From: Mimachlamys varia
Taxonomy: Eukaryota > Mollusca > Bivalvia > Pectinida > Pectinidae
Assembly (NCBI GenBank): GCA_947623455.1
Contig: OX392540.1
Coordinates: forward strand, 26,964,410-27,028,409
Length of the DNA stretch: 64,000 bases
Direction of reading: 5' to 3'
The position numbers were made by a program, and so were the translations under genes. Position 1 is the stretch's first letter. Every line of letters starts with the position of its first letter. Below the pieces are notes generated by a model. That model saw only the letters and a list, made by a program, of their open reading frames with translations. It ran no database searches and was not told where the DNA came from. Positions 21,101-31,703 of the stretch are shown here, piece by piece.

Positions 21101-23350
21101 ATCAAAGAGGACAAGATTCTCCAGTGTCCTCGCTGTCCTTTCGTTACCGAATACAAGCACCACCTAGAGTATCATCTTCGTAATCACTTCGGGTCGAAGC
21201 CCTTCAAATGTAACAAATGTAACTACTCGTGTGTAAACAAGTCTATGTTGAACAGCCACATGAAATCCCATACTAACGTGTACCAATATAGGTGTGCCGA
21301 TTGTACCTATGCCACAAAATATTGCCACAGTCTCAAACTTCACCTTCGCAAATATAACCACAAACCAGCCACCGTATTGAACTCCGACGGCAGTCTACCG
21401 CAGGGAATTGATGCGGAGGCATCTGGCCTGTCTCTGATGCAGAAACGAGGTCCCCCCCGCGGACCTAGAGGTCCAAGGAAGGACAAATTTGACCCATTTG
21501 TCAGTCAGTATTTGAACATGCCCCACGTCGGACTGCCAGGTATGCCAGCCAGCATGAACGGTGGAATGATGTCCCCCTATTGGCCAGTACTCAACCAGTT
21601 TCCACCCAATGGGCTTCATGCTCCGCCTCCATTGGTACCAGTATCTATGAACTCTCCACTCGGAACTCTACCTCAGGAATTTGCTCAACGTAATATGGCC
21701 CTACCATCCACTCCTGGGATGGGCAACAGCCCCGGGGGCCCGAAGTTGTCGCCCAATTCTCTCTTCAAATGTAAATTCTACAGCTTTGCCTCGGATGTCA
21801 AGAATGATTTGCTTCGTCACGTCATGAAAGTGCACGCTTCGGAAAACAGAGATCTCTTCTCGATTATTGGGATTTCTCCGGAGGCATTCCTGGAAGATCG
21901 CTACAAACATAAATTCGGAAGTCCTGGCAACAAATTTCCTGCTGAGGATGGGAAATTTCCAACTCTCAACATCAAGAGGGAGCCCTCCCCTGAAAGTGTC
22001 AAGTCAAGTACTCCGACTTGGCCCGAGGAATATCCTGTCGGAACTTCGCCAACTAAGGCCAGGTATCTGCACAGTCCAAATGGAGGCTTTGCTGGGTTGT
22101 CGAAGATGTCGTACGACACATATAAAAACGGGATGAAGAGTCCACTCAAGGTCGCAGATCCTCCTGCTGGAGAGGACATCATCAAGCAGATGATGCACAA
22201 GTTTGGATCAGGAATGCCGGCAACCAGTCCACGTGTCAGTCGTGAATCGGCTCCTCTAGATCTCACAAAGCGAAGGTCCCCATCAATGAGTCCCTCCTTG
22301 GCGGAAGGATACAACCACCATCCCCAAGACAGGAACATGTTCCTGGAAAGACACGATATGCCAACTGGTGCAGAAATGTATGAACATGAATTGCAGAGAA
22401 GGAGACCAATCGATGAGCTCCCGCATGAAGAAATGCAGGAACTCCCAAGAAAGAGACCAACTGAAGAGCTCCACCATGCAGAAGCACAGGAAATGTATGA
22501 AAGCGAACCACCAAAGAAAAGGTCAAGGAAGGGTAAGGCCTTCAAGTTGGACACACTTTGTATGAAGCTGCAAGAGAAGGCTGGACATAGTGATGTTGAG
22601 GATGCTTACAGTGGGTCGGATGGCTACATCGATAATGAGGCAGCCGGGACGCGACAGGAATGCGACTCTGAGGCTTATGGCGCAGAAACTATCAGCAATG
22701 AGGATCAGAACGAAGATAGACCAGAGGACAAAGATGTGAAAAATAATGCTGAAGATTTTGAAGACTTGCATAAAAATCTGGCTATCCTTAATAATGGAAA
22801 GTGCAATGACTTCCCTAAAGGAGAGACGAAGGAAGAGATGGAAAGAAAAGAATCTGTGAAGGAGGGAGAAGCGAAGGATATGGATGAAGAAAATGGAAGA
22901 AGTAGAGAACAGATGAATTTGAATATCAAGAAGGCGCTGGAAATGGCCCAGACAAAATTAAGGGAAACAGGAAGACGAAGAGAAATGGAGATGTCGATGA
23001 ATGCCTGGCACGAGTCTAACAAAGCTTACCACTTTCAACGAGGCATGAACGGTCACAGTCTCCCGGCAACGCCTGACCTAGAGGCACTACACAGCCGATT
23101 CCCTCTCGACAATGCTCATGGTCCTTTCATCACCAGTACTCCCAAGTCAAAAAGTACTGGCATGATGGGACAGGAAGTGGAAAAGTACGAGTGTGCGTAC
23201 TGTGAAATAGCTTTCCGTAACTGTGTAATGTATACCATGCACATGGGTTACCATGGCTACCGCAATCCCTTCAAGTGTAACATGTGTGGATTGACATGCA
23301 GTGACAAGGTGGACTTTTTCCTCCACATCGCGTGCGAGGCCCACAATTAG
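17946..23350 (+). CDS. hb: Hunchback zinc-finger transcription factor, 5' incomplete
   Basis: Two exons, 17946-18148 and 21071-23350, joined in phase 0 (AAG|GAA). The product is a nuclear C2H2 factor that patterns the anterior-posterior axis and neuroblasts in insects; its role in molluscs is less clear. Five central fingers: [40 protein letters not shown] (split by the intron), [60 protein letters not shown]. Then comes a long proline-rich and acidic linker with IKREP (a sumoylation-type motif), PLDLTKRR (CtBP-type PxDLS variant) and a KKRSRKGK basic patch. A C-terminal Ikaros-like finger pair ends HIACEAHN. The N-terminal exons are not found in the window. Two oddities: a degenerate finger with Tyr in place of the second Cys (21,779-21,781), and Cys where the inverted copy and insect Hb have Arg near the C-terminus. 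Confidence 0.93.
18149..18835. other. hb intron, left part
   Basis: AT-rich intron without recognisable repeat or coding sequence. A GGTGATTAGCTTAATC-like segment near 18,687 has a diverged inverted counterpart (GATTAAGCTAATAATC) near 20,915, on the other side of the pearl-like element. Confidence 0.4.
18836..20877 (+). mobile_element. Pearl-like / Helitron-like element with 145-bp core array, in the hb intron
   Basis: Left end TTACCTGGCCCGAAGGGCCA (hairpin) then GTGAGCTT, a CCGTCCATCCGTCCGTCCGT microsatellite at about 18,893-18,914, about 13 tandem cores of 145 bp, and right end CCAGGTGAGCGATGCAGGCC then CATTGGGCCTCTTGTAA (hairpin, about 20,851-20,877). This is the layout of the bivalve pearl family, thought to be Helitron-related. 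Each core carries CCCTAGAAGCATGATATTTG, GACAAAGTTTGCGAAAAG and TGACCTTGACC. Open frames on the minus strand are periodic and not genes. Confidence 0.75.
19020..20645. promoter_or_regulatory. Array of paired TCAAGGTCA nuclear-receptor half-sites
   Basis: Most 145-bp cores contain TGACCTTGA and, six or so bases later, TTCAAGGTCA on the opposite strand. TCAAGGTCA is the extended monomer site bound by ERR and FTZ-F1/SF-1 type receptors. About ten cores keep both sites (for example 19,161-19,203; 19,323-19,350; 19,468-19,495; 20,339-20,366); cores near 20,050 and 20,200 are degraded, and the last (about 20,627) keeps one. Presence is read directly; regulatory use on hb is inference. Confidence 0.5.
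21071..23350 (+). CDS. hb: hb last coding exon (fingers 2-5, linker, C-terminal finger pair)
   Basis: Acceptor CTTCTTTGCAG at 21060-21070; stop TAG ends at 23350; 759 codons plus stop. Fingers lie at 21,071-21,365. Glycine/proline-rich [13 protein letters not shown] follows at about 21,445-21,485. A degenerate finger [20 protein letters not shown] is at 21,764-21,835. IKREPSPE is near 21,970, PLDLTKRR near 22,253-22,276, and a charged E/R/K-rich stretch at 22,380-23,000 may form helices. The C-terminal pair is at 23,186-23,346 ([20 protein letters not shown] and [20 protein letters not shown]). An uninterrupted frame this long with conserved ends argues for a live gene. Confidence 0.95.
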   Translation, partial: EEFWSHARSHIKEDKILQCPRCPFVTEYKHHLEYHLRNHFGSKPFKCNKCNYSCVNKSMLNSHMKSHTNVYQYRCADCTYATKYCHSLKLHLRKYNHKPATVLNSDGSLPQGIDAEASGLSLMQKRGPPRGPRGPRKDKFDPFVSQYLNMPHVGLPGMPASMNGGMMSPYWPVLNQFPPNGLHAPPPLVPVSMNSPLGTLPQEFAQRNMALPSTPGMGNSPGGPKLSPNSLFKCKFYSFASDVKNDLLRHVMKVHASENRDLFSIIGISPEAFLEDRYKHKFGSPGNKFPAEDGKFPTLNIKREPSPESVKSSTPTWPEEYPVGTSPTKARYLHSPNGGFAGLSKMSYDTYKNGMKSPLKVADPPAGEDIIKQMMHKFGSGMPATSPRVSRESAPLDLTKRRSPSMSPSLAEGYNHHPQDRNMFLERHDMPTGAEMYEHELQRRRPIDELPHEEMQELPRKRPTEELHHAEAQEMYESEPPKKRSRKGKAFKLDTLCMKLQEKAGHSDVEDAYSGSDGYIDNEAAGTRQECDSEAYGAETISNEDQNEDRPEDKDVKNNAEDFEDLHKNLAILNNGKCNDFPKGETKEEMERKESVKEGEAKDMDEENGRSREQMNLNIKKALEMAQTKLRETGRRREMEMSMNAWHESNKAYHFQRGMNGHSLPATPDLEALHSRFPLDNAHGPFITSTPKSKSTGMMGQEVEKYECAYCEIAFRNCVMYTMHMGYHGYRNPFKCNMCGLTCSDKVDFFLHIACEAHN

Positions 23351-24257
23351 TCACTCTACCCGTAGGACTTCAAACTGAAGAGTCGGCACATATTTTGCTA
23401 TTAACTATTTGTTAATAGTCACCTTTTCCTCCGTACTTTTTTTAGTGCTGCTCCTAAAATTCCACCTGGTTCTGTCTATTTGAGCTAACACTTGAACCAT
23501 GGTGTGACATACATCCAGTGCAAAGTGGATATCTGGATCGGCAGGAATGGTCAAGCTGGCCGATCCGTATCGTCACGTACTTCTTGTGCTGTGTTTTGGG
23601 GGAGAGATTGCACCCCTCAAGAGACACATGAGGGATAGACATATTTTCATGTCGTTTCTCCCCAAAAGGACATTTCGCAGCAGTTTGTTGTGTACACGAG
23701 ATAGAGTGATGTAGAGGGAATATTGTAGAGGCGTGCGATAAGAAAAGGTGGCCATTGTTTAAGTGTACATTGTTGTTGAATTATTTATTTCTTTATCTTT
23801 ATTATATTTGCTACCCACAGACATTGTTTTGTCCCAGTGTGTCGTGGAGGCAATCTGCAATACATGCCTTTCACATGCTTATAAAACGGGTGTTTACTCA
23901 TGAATTGTTCTGTACATATATAAATCAAGATGTTTTGAAGTAATTCCTTCATTCCATTTGGCAGACAAACTTAAAGAAGTTTGTTACCAAAGGGGCCACA
24001 ATTATATACAGATATTAAAATAATAATGTGTCCAAATACTGTAATATTTCATTTAGATTTGATTCATTCTGGAATAATTGGAGAAAACAGAATTCCTCGT
24101 ATGTAAAGGGAGATAACTCATTGATAACACATAGTTTATTTATTTAGCTGAATCCTGCAATATTTAGTGTTGTAACCTTGTACAACATATAGAGTGTCAC
24201 CTTTCCCATCCTTCATTGACCATTTTGTTGAAGGCAGCTAGTCCACTTACTGATCAT
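22184..24257 (+). repeat. Left arm of a 2,074-bp inverted repeat (hb 3' half and 3'UTR)
   Basis: Begins at AAGCAGATGATGCACAA (22,184) within the hb coding exon and ends at CTTACTGATCAT (24,257) in the 3' flank. The reverse complement is found at 25,314-27,387 with exactly the same length and roughly 1-2% substitutions by eye, no net indel. Spacer 1,056 bp. Confidence 0.95.
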
Positions 24258-24434
24258 CTTTATTACATATTATTTTGTTACGCATGATATTTCAGATGGG
24301 GCCATGGAAAAATACGGGTTATTTGATTGGATGTCTCGCTATAGTACGGGTCGTATTATTGGACAGATGTTTCGTTTGAACATCGCCTTCTCAGGCTGCA
24401 GTTTTCCATTTTTTTTTTAATTTTCTACAATAAA
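23351..24434 (+). other. hb: hb 3'UTR with candidate polyadenylation signal
   Basis: AT-rich downstream sequence, non-coding. An AATAAA at 24,429-24,434 (context TTCTACAATAAAATGCC) is the best poly(A) signal candidate; it lies in the spacer, beyond the duplicated arm. GTAAAGGGAGATAACTC at about 24,105 is a motif widespread in bivalve repeats. Small open frames here match on the inverted copy too and are not credible genes. Confidence 0.5.
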
Positions 24435-25250
24435 ATGCCTGTGTAATACTATCATGCCATATTGGTAATACGCAAGTATATACCCTGACAATATTTGTAA
24501 ATAAGAACTGTGCAGTCATCAAACATTACACGTATCATTATGACTGATCAAGAATATATTTCCCCCCTCATATTTAATCATCTGTTCTTTCATATAGTTA
24601 TTTTAATAACGTTTCCTCAAACTGTTGCGACTCTGACCCAGGAGACGGGTACTGTAGCACACACTTATTATGGAAGAAACTTATTTCCGTAACTTTTGGT
24701 CAGAATCATAAAGATATAAAAAATTTACGCTAACAGTTAAATATTATGAAATCCTGTAGTTCTTGTATGATAGAAAGAGTAGTTATGCTACCACATGGCT
24801 TGGAGTGTTGAACCTGGAAATTACGACAAACTTACGGAAATACAAGTACAATGATATTTTAAGTAATGGCTTCAAGCAATCAATTGTTGTCATATTTCCA
24901 ACTCATTCAAAAATGTTACATTCAACATGTATTTAATCTGAAATTCAGTCCCTATTTATGTATTGTTACCCTGGAATCCAATAGTTGTATATATCATATA
25001 GAATTGTCCATTTTATGGCAGAACCTTGTCTGCAGATTCATTTTAGAAAAAAACGTGTACAGAAATTGCTAAATTAAGATTGCACTAATTACAATTTCTG
25101 TATATTGCTTTCAATTCATGATTGTGTTTGTCTGTTTCAATTTGAACATGTGCTGAAATTTGAGCGCGCAAAATAAGGATGTTTGCGTTGATTGAAAGTT
25201 TCTGGTGCAAAAGTTAATGAATTGGTTGAAAAGTGATTTTTTTGTTGTTG
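24435..25250. other. Spacer of the inverted repeat
   Basis: AT-rich unique sequence between the hb 3' end and the inverted copy. No gene or repeat recognised. Confidence 0.5.
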
Positions 25251-25318
25251 TCATTTTTGCATTTTTCATACATTCATGATTATTAAAATCATGAATGTAT
25301 GAAAAATGTAAAAATGAT
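25251..25318. repeat. 30-nt-arm hairpin at the inverted-repeat junction
   Basis: Arms 25,251-25,280 and 25,289-25,318 are reverse complements with one mismatch (position 25,259); the loop is 8 nt (TATTAAAA). The inner arm half reads CATACATTCATGAT. The right arm of the hairpin overlaps the first five bases of the large inverted copy (starts 25,314), so the hairpin sits exactly at the rearrangement breakpoint. Confidence 0.92.
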
Positions 25319-27387
25319 CAGTAAGTGGACTAGCTGCCTTCAACAAAATGGTCAATGAAGGATGGGAAAGGTGACACTCTATATGTTGTACAAGGTTACA
25401 ACACTAAATATTGCAGGATTCAGCTAAATAAATAAACTATGTGTTATCAATGAGTTATCTCCCTTTACATACGAGGAATTCTGTTTTCTCCAATTATTCC
25501 AGAATGAATCAAATCTAAATGAAATATTACAGTATTTGGACACATTATTATTTTAATATCTGTATATAATTGTGGCCCCTTTGGTAACAAACTTCTTTAA
25601 GTTTGTCTGCCAAATGGAATGAAGGAATTACTTCAAAACATCTTGATTTATATATGTACAGAACAATTCATGAGTAAACACCCGTTTTATTAGCATGTGA
25701 AAGGCATGTATTGCAGATTGCCTCCACGACAGACTGGGACAAAACAATGTTTGTGGGTAGCAAATATAATAAAGATAAAGAAATAAATAATTCAACAACA
25801 ATGTACACTTAAACAATGGCCACCTTTTCTTATCGCACGCCTCTACAATATTCCCTCTACATCACTCTATCTCGTGTACACAACAAACTGCTGCGAAATG
25901 TCCTTTTGGGGAGAAACGACATGAAAATATGTCTATCCCTCATATGTCTCTTGAGGGGTGCAATCTCTCCCCCAAAACACAGCACAAGAAGTACGTGACG
26001 ATACGGATCGGCCAGCTTGACCATTCCTGCCGATCCAGATATCCACTTTGCACTGAATGTATGTCACACCATGGTTCAAGTGTTAGCTCAAATAGACAGA
26101 ACCAGGTGGAATTTTAGGAGCAGCACTAAAAAAAGTACGGAGGAAAAGGTGACTATTAACAAATAGTTCATAGCAAAATATGTGCCGACTCTTCAGTTTG
26201 AAGTCCTACGGGTAGAGTGACTAATTGTGGGCCTCGCGCGCGATGTGGAGGAAAAAGTCCACCTTGTCACTGCATGTCAATCCACACATGTTACACTTGA
26301 AGGGATTGCGGTAGCCATGGTAACCCATGTGCATGGTATACATTACACAGTTACGGAAAGCTATTTCACAGTACGCACACTCGTACTTTTCCACTTCCTG
26401 TCCCATCATGCCAGTACTTTTTGACTTGGGAGTACTGGTGATGAAAGGACCATGAGCATTGTCGACAGGGAATCGACTGTGTAGTGCATCTAGGTCAGGC
26501 GTTGCCGGGAGACTGTGACCGTTCATGCCCCGTTGAAAGTGGTAAGCTTTATTAGACTCGTGCCAGGCATTCATCGACATCTCCATTTCTCTTCGTCTTC
26601 CAGTTTCCCTTAATTTTGTCTGGGCCATTTCCAGCGCTTTCTTGATATTCAAATTCATCTGTTCTCTACTTCTTCCATTTTCTTCATCCATATCCTTTGC
26701 TTCTCCCTCCTTCACAGATTCTTTTCTTTCCATCTCTTCCTTCGTCTCTCCTTTAGGAAAGTCATTGCACTTTCCAATTTTCAGGATAGCCAGATTTTTA
26801 TGCAAGTCTTCGAAATCTTCAGCATTATTTTTCACATCTTTGTCCTCTGGTCTATCCTCATTCTGATCCTCATTGCTGATAGTTTCTGCGCCATACACCT
26901 CAGAGTTGCATTCCTGTCGCGTCCCGGCTGTCTCATTATCAATGTAGCCATCCGACCCACTGTAAGCATCCTCAACATCACTATGTCCAGCCTTCTCTTG
27001 CAGCTTCATACAAAGTGTGTCCAACTTGAAGGCCTTACCCTTCCTTGACCTTTTCTTTGGTGGTTCGCTTTCATACATTTCCTGTGCTTCTGCATGGTGG
27101 AGCTCTTCAGTTGGTCTCTTTCTTGGGAGTTCCTGCGATTCTTCATGCGGGAGCTCATCGATTGGTCTCCTTCTCTGCAATTCATGTTCATACATTTCTG
27201 CACCAGTTGGCATATCGTGTCTTTCCATGAACATGTTCCTGTCTTGGGGATGGTGGTTGTATCCTTCCGCCAAGGAGGGACTCATTGATGGGGACCTTCA
27301 CTTTGTGAGATCTAGAGGAGCCGATTCACGACTGACACGTGGACTGGTTGCCGGCATTCCTGATCCGCATTTGTGCATCATCTGCTT
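25314..27387 (-). repeat. Right arm of the 2,074-bp inverted repeat
   Basis: Reverse complement of 22,184-24,257, including the hb 3'UTR and the last ~390 codons. It ends at 27,387, where TTGAAGCAGATG replaces the ATCAAGCAGATG of the source; beyond this the sequence is unrelated. Several small differences are clustered at the outer edge (CACAAATGCGG versus CACAAGTTTGG). Confidence 0.95.
26221..27387 (-). pseudogene. hb: hb 3'-half inverted copy, truncated, with nonsense codon
   Basis: Minus-strand copy of about the last 390 hb codons with no zinc-finger DNA-binding cluster, no promoter and no splice acceptor. CGA (Arg) after PLDLTK has become TGA, at about 27,291-27,293. Downstream the frame stays open to the same stop (26,221) for about 354 residues. 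In that stretch ten residues differ from the intact gene (L/M, M/S, A/T, D/N, A/V, N/K, N/I, E/D, L/V, C/R) while few silent changes are seen, consistent with relaxed constraint. At the C-terminus it has HIAREAHN where the main gene has HIACEAHN; Arg looks ancestral. Confidence 0.85.
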
Positions 27388-27985
27388 CAAATGATTTAGA
27401 CTTCCTCATAATGGAAATTAAAAAAAAAAAATGTTTGATATTTTTCTTTTATTTTAACTTCAGTTCATAATGTAATCATTCCATGTTTTGATACAGATTT
27501 TAATGTTTGTGCAGTCAGCTATCCCCCACCGTGGGGTCATACCGACCCTTACACACATCGGCCTAAACATATACCATAAATTCTTATTGAAAGGAATTCA
27601 AATATCTGATGTCAACTCTTTCACCCCTGAAATTTTATAATGAACTAGTCAAGCATTTGAATTGGAAGAGTTCAAATGTATCTACAGGGGTGAATAAGTT
27701 GAATTTTTTTCTTTATTACATCATTTTTGTATTATCTATGCTGAATATTTTCAAATTGATGGCAAATTTAGACTATTATACATTGTTGAAGCATATTTTT
27801 TTTTCTCAATTCAAAAACATACATTATTTAAATCAAAACAGAATTACTGGGTGAAAATACTTTGGACAAACTGAATATAAACACAAACATTCGTGCTAGT
27901 TTTGTCTATATTAAGTATAGCATCAGTTTTATCAGTGGTTCTATGTCTTAACTGTTGATGTTAATATTTATCTGTCAAAAAAATG
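27388..27985. other. Unique AT-rich intergenic segment
   Basis: No gene recognised. Two loosely similar segments contain TGTATCTACAGGGGTGAATA-like sequence also seen near 18,540 (GTGTCTTCAGGGGTCAAGGA), suggesting an old dispersed repeat. CCCCCACCGTGGGG at about 27,523-27,536 is a short palindrome. Confidence 0.4.
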
Positions 27986-28499
27986 TGATTTGTATAATTT
28001 TCAAATTAAAATGAAAAGGTTCCCATTGGGCAAATCAGTTAATTAGTCACCATGCCCTTATATGGTTATGTGTAATTATTGTATGTTTAATCAGTGCGAT
28101 AGTTCCCCACTCCCACATGTGTAATACAGTTTTGTACAATTTATTACAGTGTATTTTTATATATTGTAATACAGTGTTTTCTTGTACACTGTAATACAGT
28201 GTATTCATTGTAATACAGTGTATTCTAGTACAATGAAAATCCAAACTATCTTCTAGAATAATGCAGTAATTTGTGATGTACATTGTATTCATATTGTGGA
28301 GCATGTAATAAAAAAGTTCATCATGTTTTTACTTTTGTTTGCATTCTATTCAGCCACCTCCAGGAGCAAATAGAAATTGAAATAAAGTACACCTTTGGAG
28401 AAAGAAAAGAAAATTTCACTGAACCAATTGATAACTGCAGGTTAAAAGAATGAAAGTGACCTGGGGTTTCTCAAACACAACATAAGAGTTAGGTACAGA

Positions 28500-28991
28500 C
28501 AATACCTATAACTAAGTTTTCTGCAAGTTTTCTGAAAAACAACGTAAGGAGATAGTTGCTGATAATACCTATAGCTAAGTTTTCTGAAATACAGCATAAG
28601 GAGATATGTACCGATAATACATATAGCTAAGTTTTCTGAAATACAGCATAAGGAGATAGGTGCGGATAATACCTATAGCTAAGTTTTCTGAAATACAGCA
28701 TAAGGAGATATGTACCGATAATACATATAGCTAAGTTTTCTGAAATACAGCATAAGGAGATAGGTACCGATAATACCTATAGCTAAGTTTTCTGAAATAC
28801 AGCATAAGGAGATAGGTACCGATAATACCTATAGCTAAGTTTTCTGAAATACAGCATAAGGAGATAGTTGCTGATAATACCTTTAGCTAAGTTTTCTGAA
28901 ATACAGCATAAGGAGATAGGTACCGATAATACCTATAGCTAAGTTTTCTGAAATACAACATAAGGAGATTGGTGCGGATAATACCTATAGC
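28500..28991. repeat. 52-bp minisatellite, first copy
   Basis: About nine units sharing GCTAAGTTTTCTGAAATACA then GCATAAGGAGATAGGTACCG and ATAATACCTATA. The unit contains the near-palindrome TAGGTACCGATAATACCTA. Non-coding. Confidence 0.85.
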
Positions 28992-30104
28992 CATGGAATT
29001 AGATTTGTTAAGTCTGTGATATAGCCCAAGTTAAGGAAAGAGCTAGGAACACAAAATTTTTTTACAAATTTTAACTAGGGTTTGTCTTGGTCAAGGGACA
29101 TCACAATAAGTACCTGCATATAAAACTTGAGAAAGATTCATTCATTACTTTCTACTAAGAAATATTGGCAACAAATTTCCATTGTCAAATTCCAAGATGG
29201 CCACCTCTCAGCCATTTTGGTCTTTCGCGATTAAACCCAAATTCGACGGGACAAAACTACAGACCCAAAGGGAAGCCGACAAATGAGAAAGATCTATCCT
29301 ACACTTCTCGAGAAATAGTGATTAACAGCAATTGGTAAGGACAGTCCAACAACACAGGAAGATATGATCAGCCCACCAAGCATCTTCAAATGGGCTTGAA
29401 ATATTGGGAATGAATATTGAGCAATTTTCACACACCTTGCCATTTAATAACAAGAGGTCTAGAAGGCCTGTTTTGCTCAACTGAATACAGTTGTGTCAAA
29501 ACCATCACGGACATGTGGACAATAAATAGTCATTCCTTCAGAAGATTTTAAAGAATTTACTACATTACCCCTTGTGGACCCCAAGGGGGCTCAGACCAAT
29601 CATTTATAAAAAATTGATTTGTATAATTTTCAAATTAAAATGAAAAGGTTCCCATTGGGCAAATCAGTTAGTTAGTCACCATGCCCTTACATGGTTATGT
29701 GTAATTATTGTATGTTTAATCAATGCGATAGTTCCCCACTCCCACATGTGTAATACAGTTTTGTACAATTTATTACAGTGTATTTTTATACATTATAATA
29801 CAGTGTATTCTTGTACATTGTAATACAGTGTATTCTAGTACAATGAAAATCCAAACTATCTTCTAGAATAATGCAGTAATTTGTGATGTACATTGTATCC
29901 ATATTGTGGAGCATGTAATAAAAAAGTTGATCATGTTTTTACTTTTGTTTGCATTCTATTCAGCCACCTCTAGGAGCAAATAGAAATTGAAATATAGTAC
30001 GCCTTTGGAGAAAGAAAAGAAAATTTCACTGAACCAATTGATAACTAAAGGTTAAAAGAATGAAAGTGACTTCGGGTTTCTCAAACACAACATAAGAGTT
30101 AGGT

Positions 30105-30487
30105 ACAGACAATACCTATAACTAAGTTTTCTGAAAAACAACGTAAGGAGATAGTTGCTGATAATACCTATAGCTAAATTTTCTGAAATACAGCATAAGG
30201 AGATAGGTACCGATAATACCTTAGCTAAGTTTTCTGAAATACAGCATAAGGAGATAGGTGCCGATAATATCTATAGCTAAGTTTTCTGAAATACAACATA
30301 AGGAGATAGGTGCCGATAATACCTATAGCTAAGTTTTCTGAAATACAACATAAGGAGATAGGTACCGATAATATCTATAGCTAAGTTTTCTGAAATACAA
30401 CATAAGGAGATAGGTGCGGATAATACCTATAGCTAAGTTTTCGGAAATACAACATAAGGAGATAGGTGCGGATAATACCTATAGCCA
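30105..30487. repeat. 52-bp minisatellite, second copy
   Basis: About seven units of the same 52-bp repeat in the second half of the 1,629-bp duplication; two fewer than in the first copy, so unit number changed after duplication. Confidence 0.85.
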
Positions 30488-30940
30488 TGGAATTAGATTT
30501 GTTAAGTCCGTGATATAGCCCAAGTTAAGGAAAGAGCTAGGAACACAAAAAAAATTTACAAATTTTAACTAGGGTTTGTCTTGGTCAAGGGACATCACAA
30601 TAAGTAGCTGCATATAAAACTTGAGAAAGATTCATTCATTACTTTCTACTCAAGAAATATTGGCAACAAATTTCCATTGTCAAATTCCAAGATGGCCACC
30701 TCTCAGCCATTTTTGTCTTTCGCGATTAAACCCAAATTCGACGGGACAAAACTACAGACCCAAGGGGAAGCCGACAAATGAGAAAGATCTATCCTACACT
30801 TCTCAAGAAATAGTGATAACAGCAATTGGTAAGGACGGACCAACGACACAGGAAGATATGATCAGCCCCACCATGCATCTTCAAATGGGCTTGAAATATT
30901 GGAGTGAATATTGAGCAATTTTCACACACCTTGCCATTTA

Positions 30941-31703
30941 ATAACAAGAGGTCTAGAAGGCCTGTTTTACTCAACTGAATACAGTTGTGTCAAAACCATC
31001 ACGGACATGTGGACAATAAAGAGTCATTCCTTTAGAAGATTTTAAAGAATTTATTACATTACCCCTTGTGAACCCCAAGGCCCGGGGCTCAGCCCTATCA
31101 TTTATACAAAATTGATTTCCTTTCACTTCAGCGGTGCTTCAGACCATTTGGTTAATATCCTGCCATTGCTTCTGAAGAAGAAAGATTTTTGAAGAATTTA
31201 CTATATTTCCCCTTTTGAGAGGCCAGACTTCCAGTTTATGCAGTATTGGTATCCCTTCATGCACGGATATTTCAGACCAAATATGGAACTAGAACTGTCG
31301 CCGTGATGGCTGACTAATATCCCCGCATTCCACATGAGTCAATGGACAACAAAACTTCACAGGTATGTTAGGGAACATGTGAAGATGTGCATGCAGCTTC
31401 TTAAATTCCAAAACTTTGGTTGCCATAGTAACAGGTAACTATTAACAGGTTTTTCTTGTGCACAACTCCTTTTTTACTTGTGCATTGCTTTTCACAAAAC
31501 TTAACAGGTATGTTAGGGAACATGTGTAGATGTGGATGCAGTTGTTTAAATAACAATTCCAGTTGTCCATTCACTCATGTGGATTGTAGGGGTATAAGTC
31601 AGCCATCATTTATAGGAAAAGTTGATGGATTGACGGACGGACAAAGGACAGATCGATGGCAGGAAAACAGATGCTGCGCCATGGCACGTTCGACAGGTGA
31701 GCT
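30941..31703 (+). mobile_element. Pearl-like element
   Basis: Starts ATAACAAGAGGTCTAGAAGG then CCTGTTTTACTCAAC, carries diverged cores with CCCCTTGTGAACCCCAAGG and TTCAGACCA, a GATTGACGGACGGACAAAG microsatellite-like stretch near 31,627, and ends GCCATGGCACGTTCGACAGG then TGAGCTTAAA. Start and end match the layout of the other pearl-like elements here. The open frame 31,456-31,722 lies within it and is not a gene. Confidence 0.55.

Larger units (their letters stand above)
27986..31113. repeat. 1,629-bp tandem duplication (about 1.9 copies)
   Basis: The segment starting TGATTTGTATAATTTTCAAA at 27,986 starts again at 29,615. Each copy holds, in order: TACAGTGTATT-type short repeats, a 52-bp minisatellite, and a fragment with CCAAGATGGCCACCTCTCAG then CCATTTT, ending in ACAAGAGGTCTAGAAGGCCT. 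The junction at about 29,610 shows TGATTT microhomology between the element end (seen intact near 31,113) and the duplication start. Copies differ by a few per cent and by two minisatellite units. Confidence 0.88.

Noticed and set aside
23755..23943. Small frames in the hb 3'UTR also found in the inverted arm
   Set aside because: They persist only because the arms are nearly identical. No domain or codon bias supports them.
26221..27285. Second functional hb gene on the minus strand
   Set aside because: The frame begins only after a nonsense codon and lacks the DNA-binding fingers, splice acceptor and 5' region. It is an inverted fragment.
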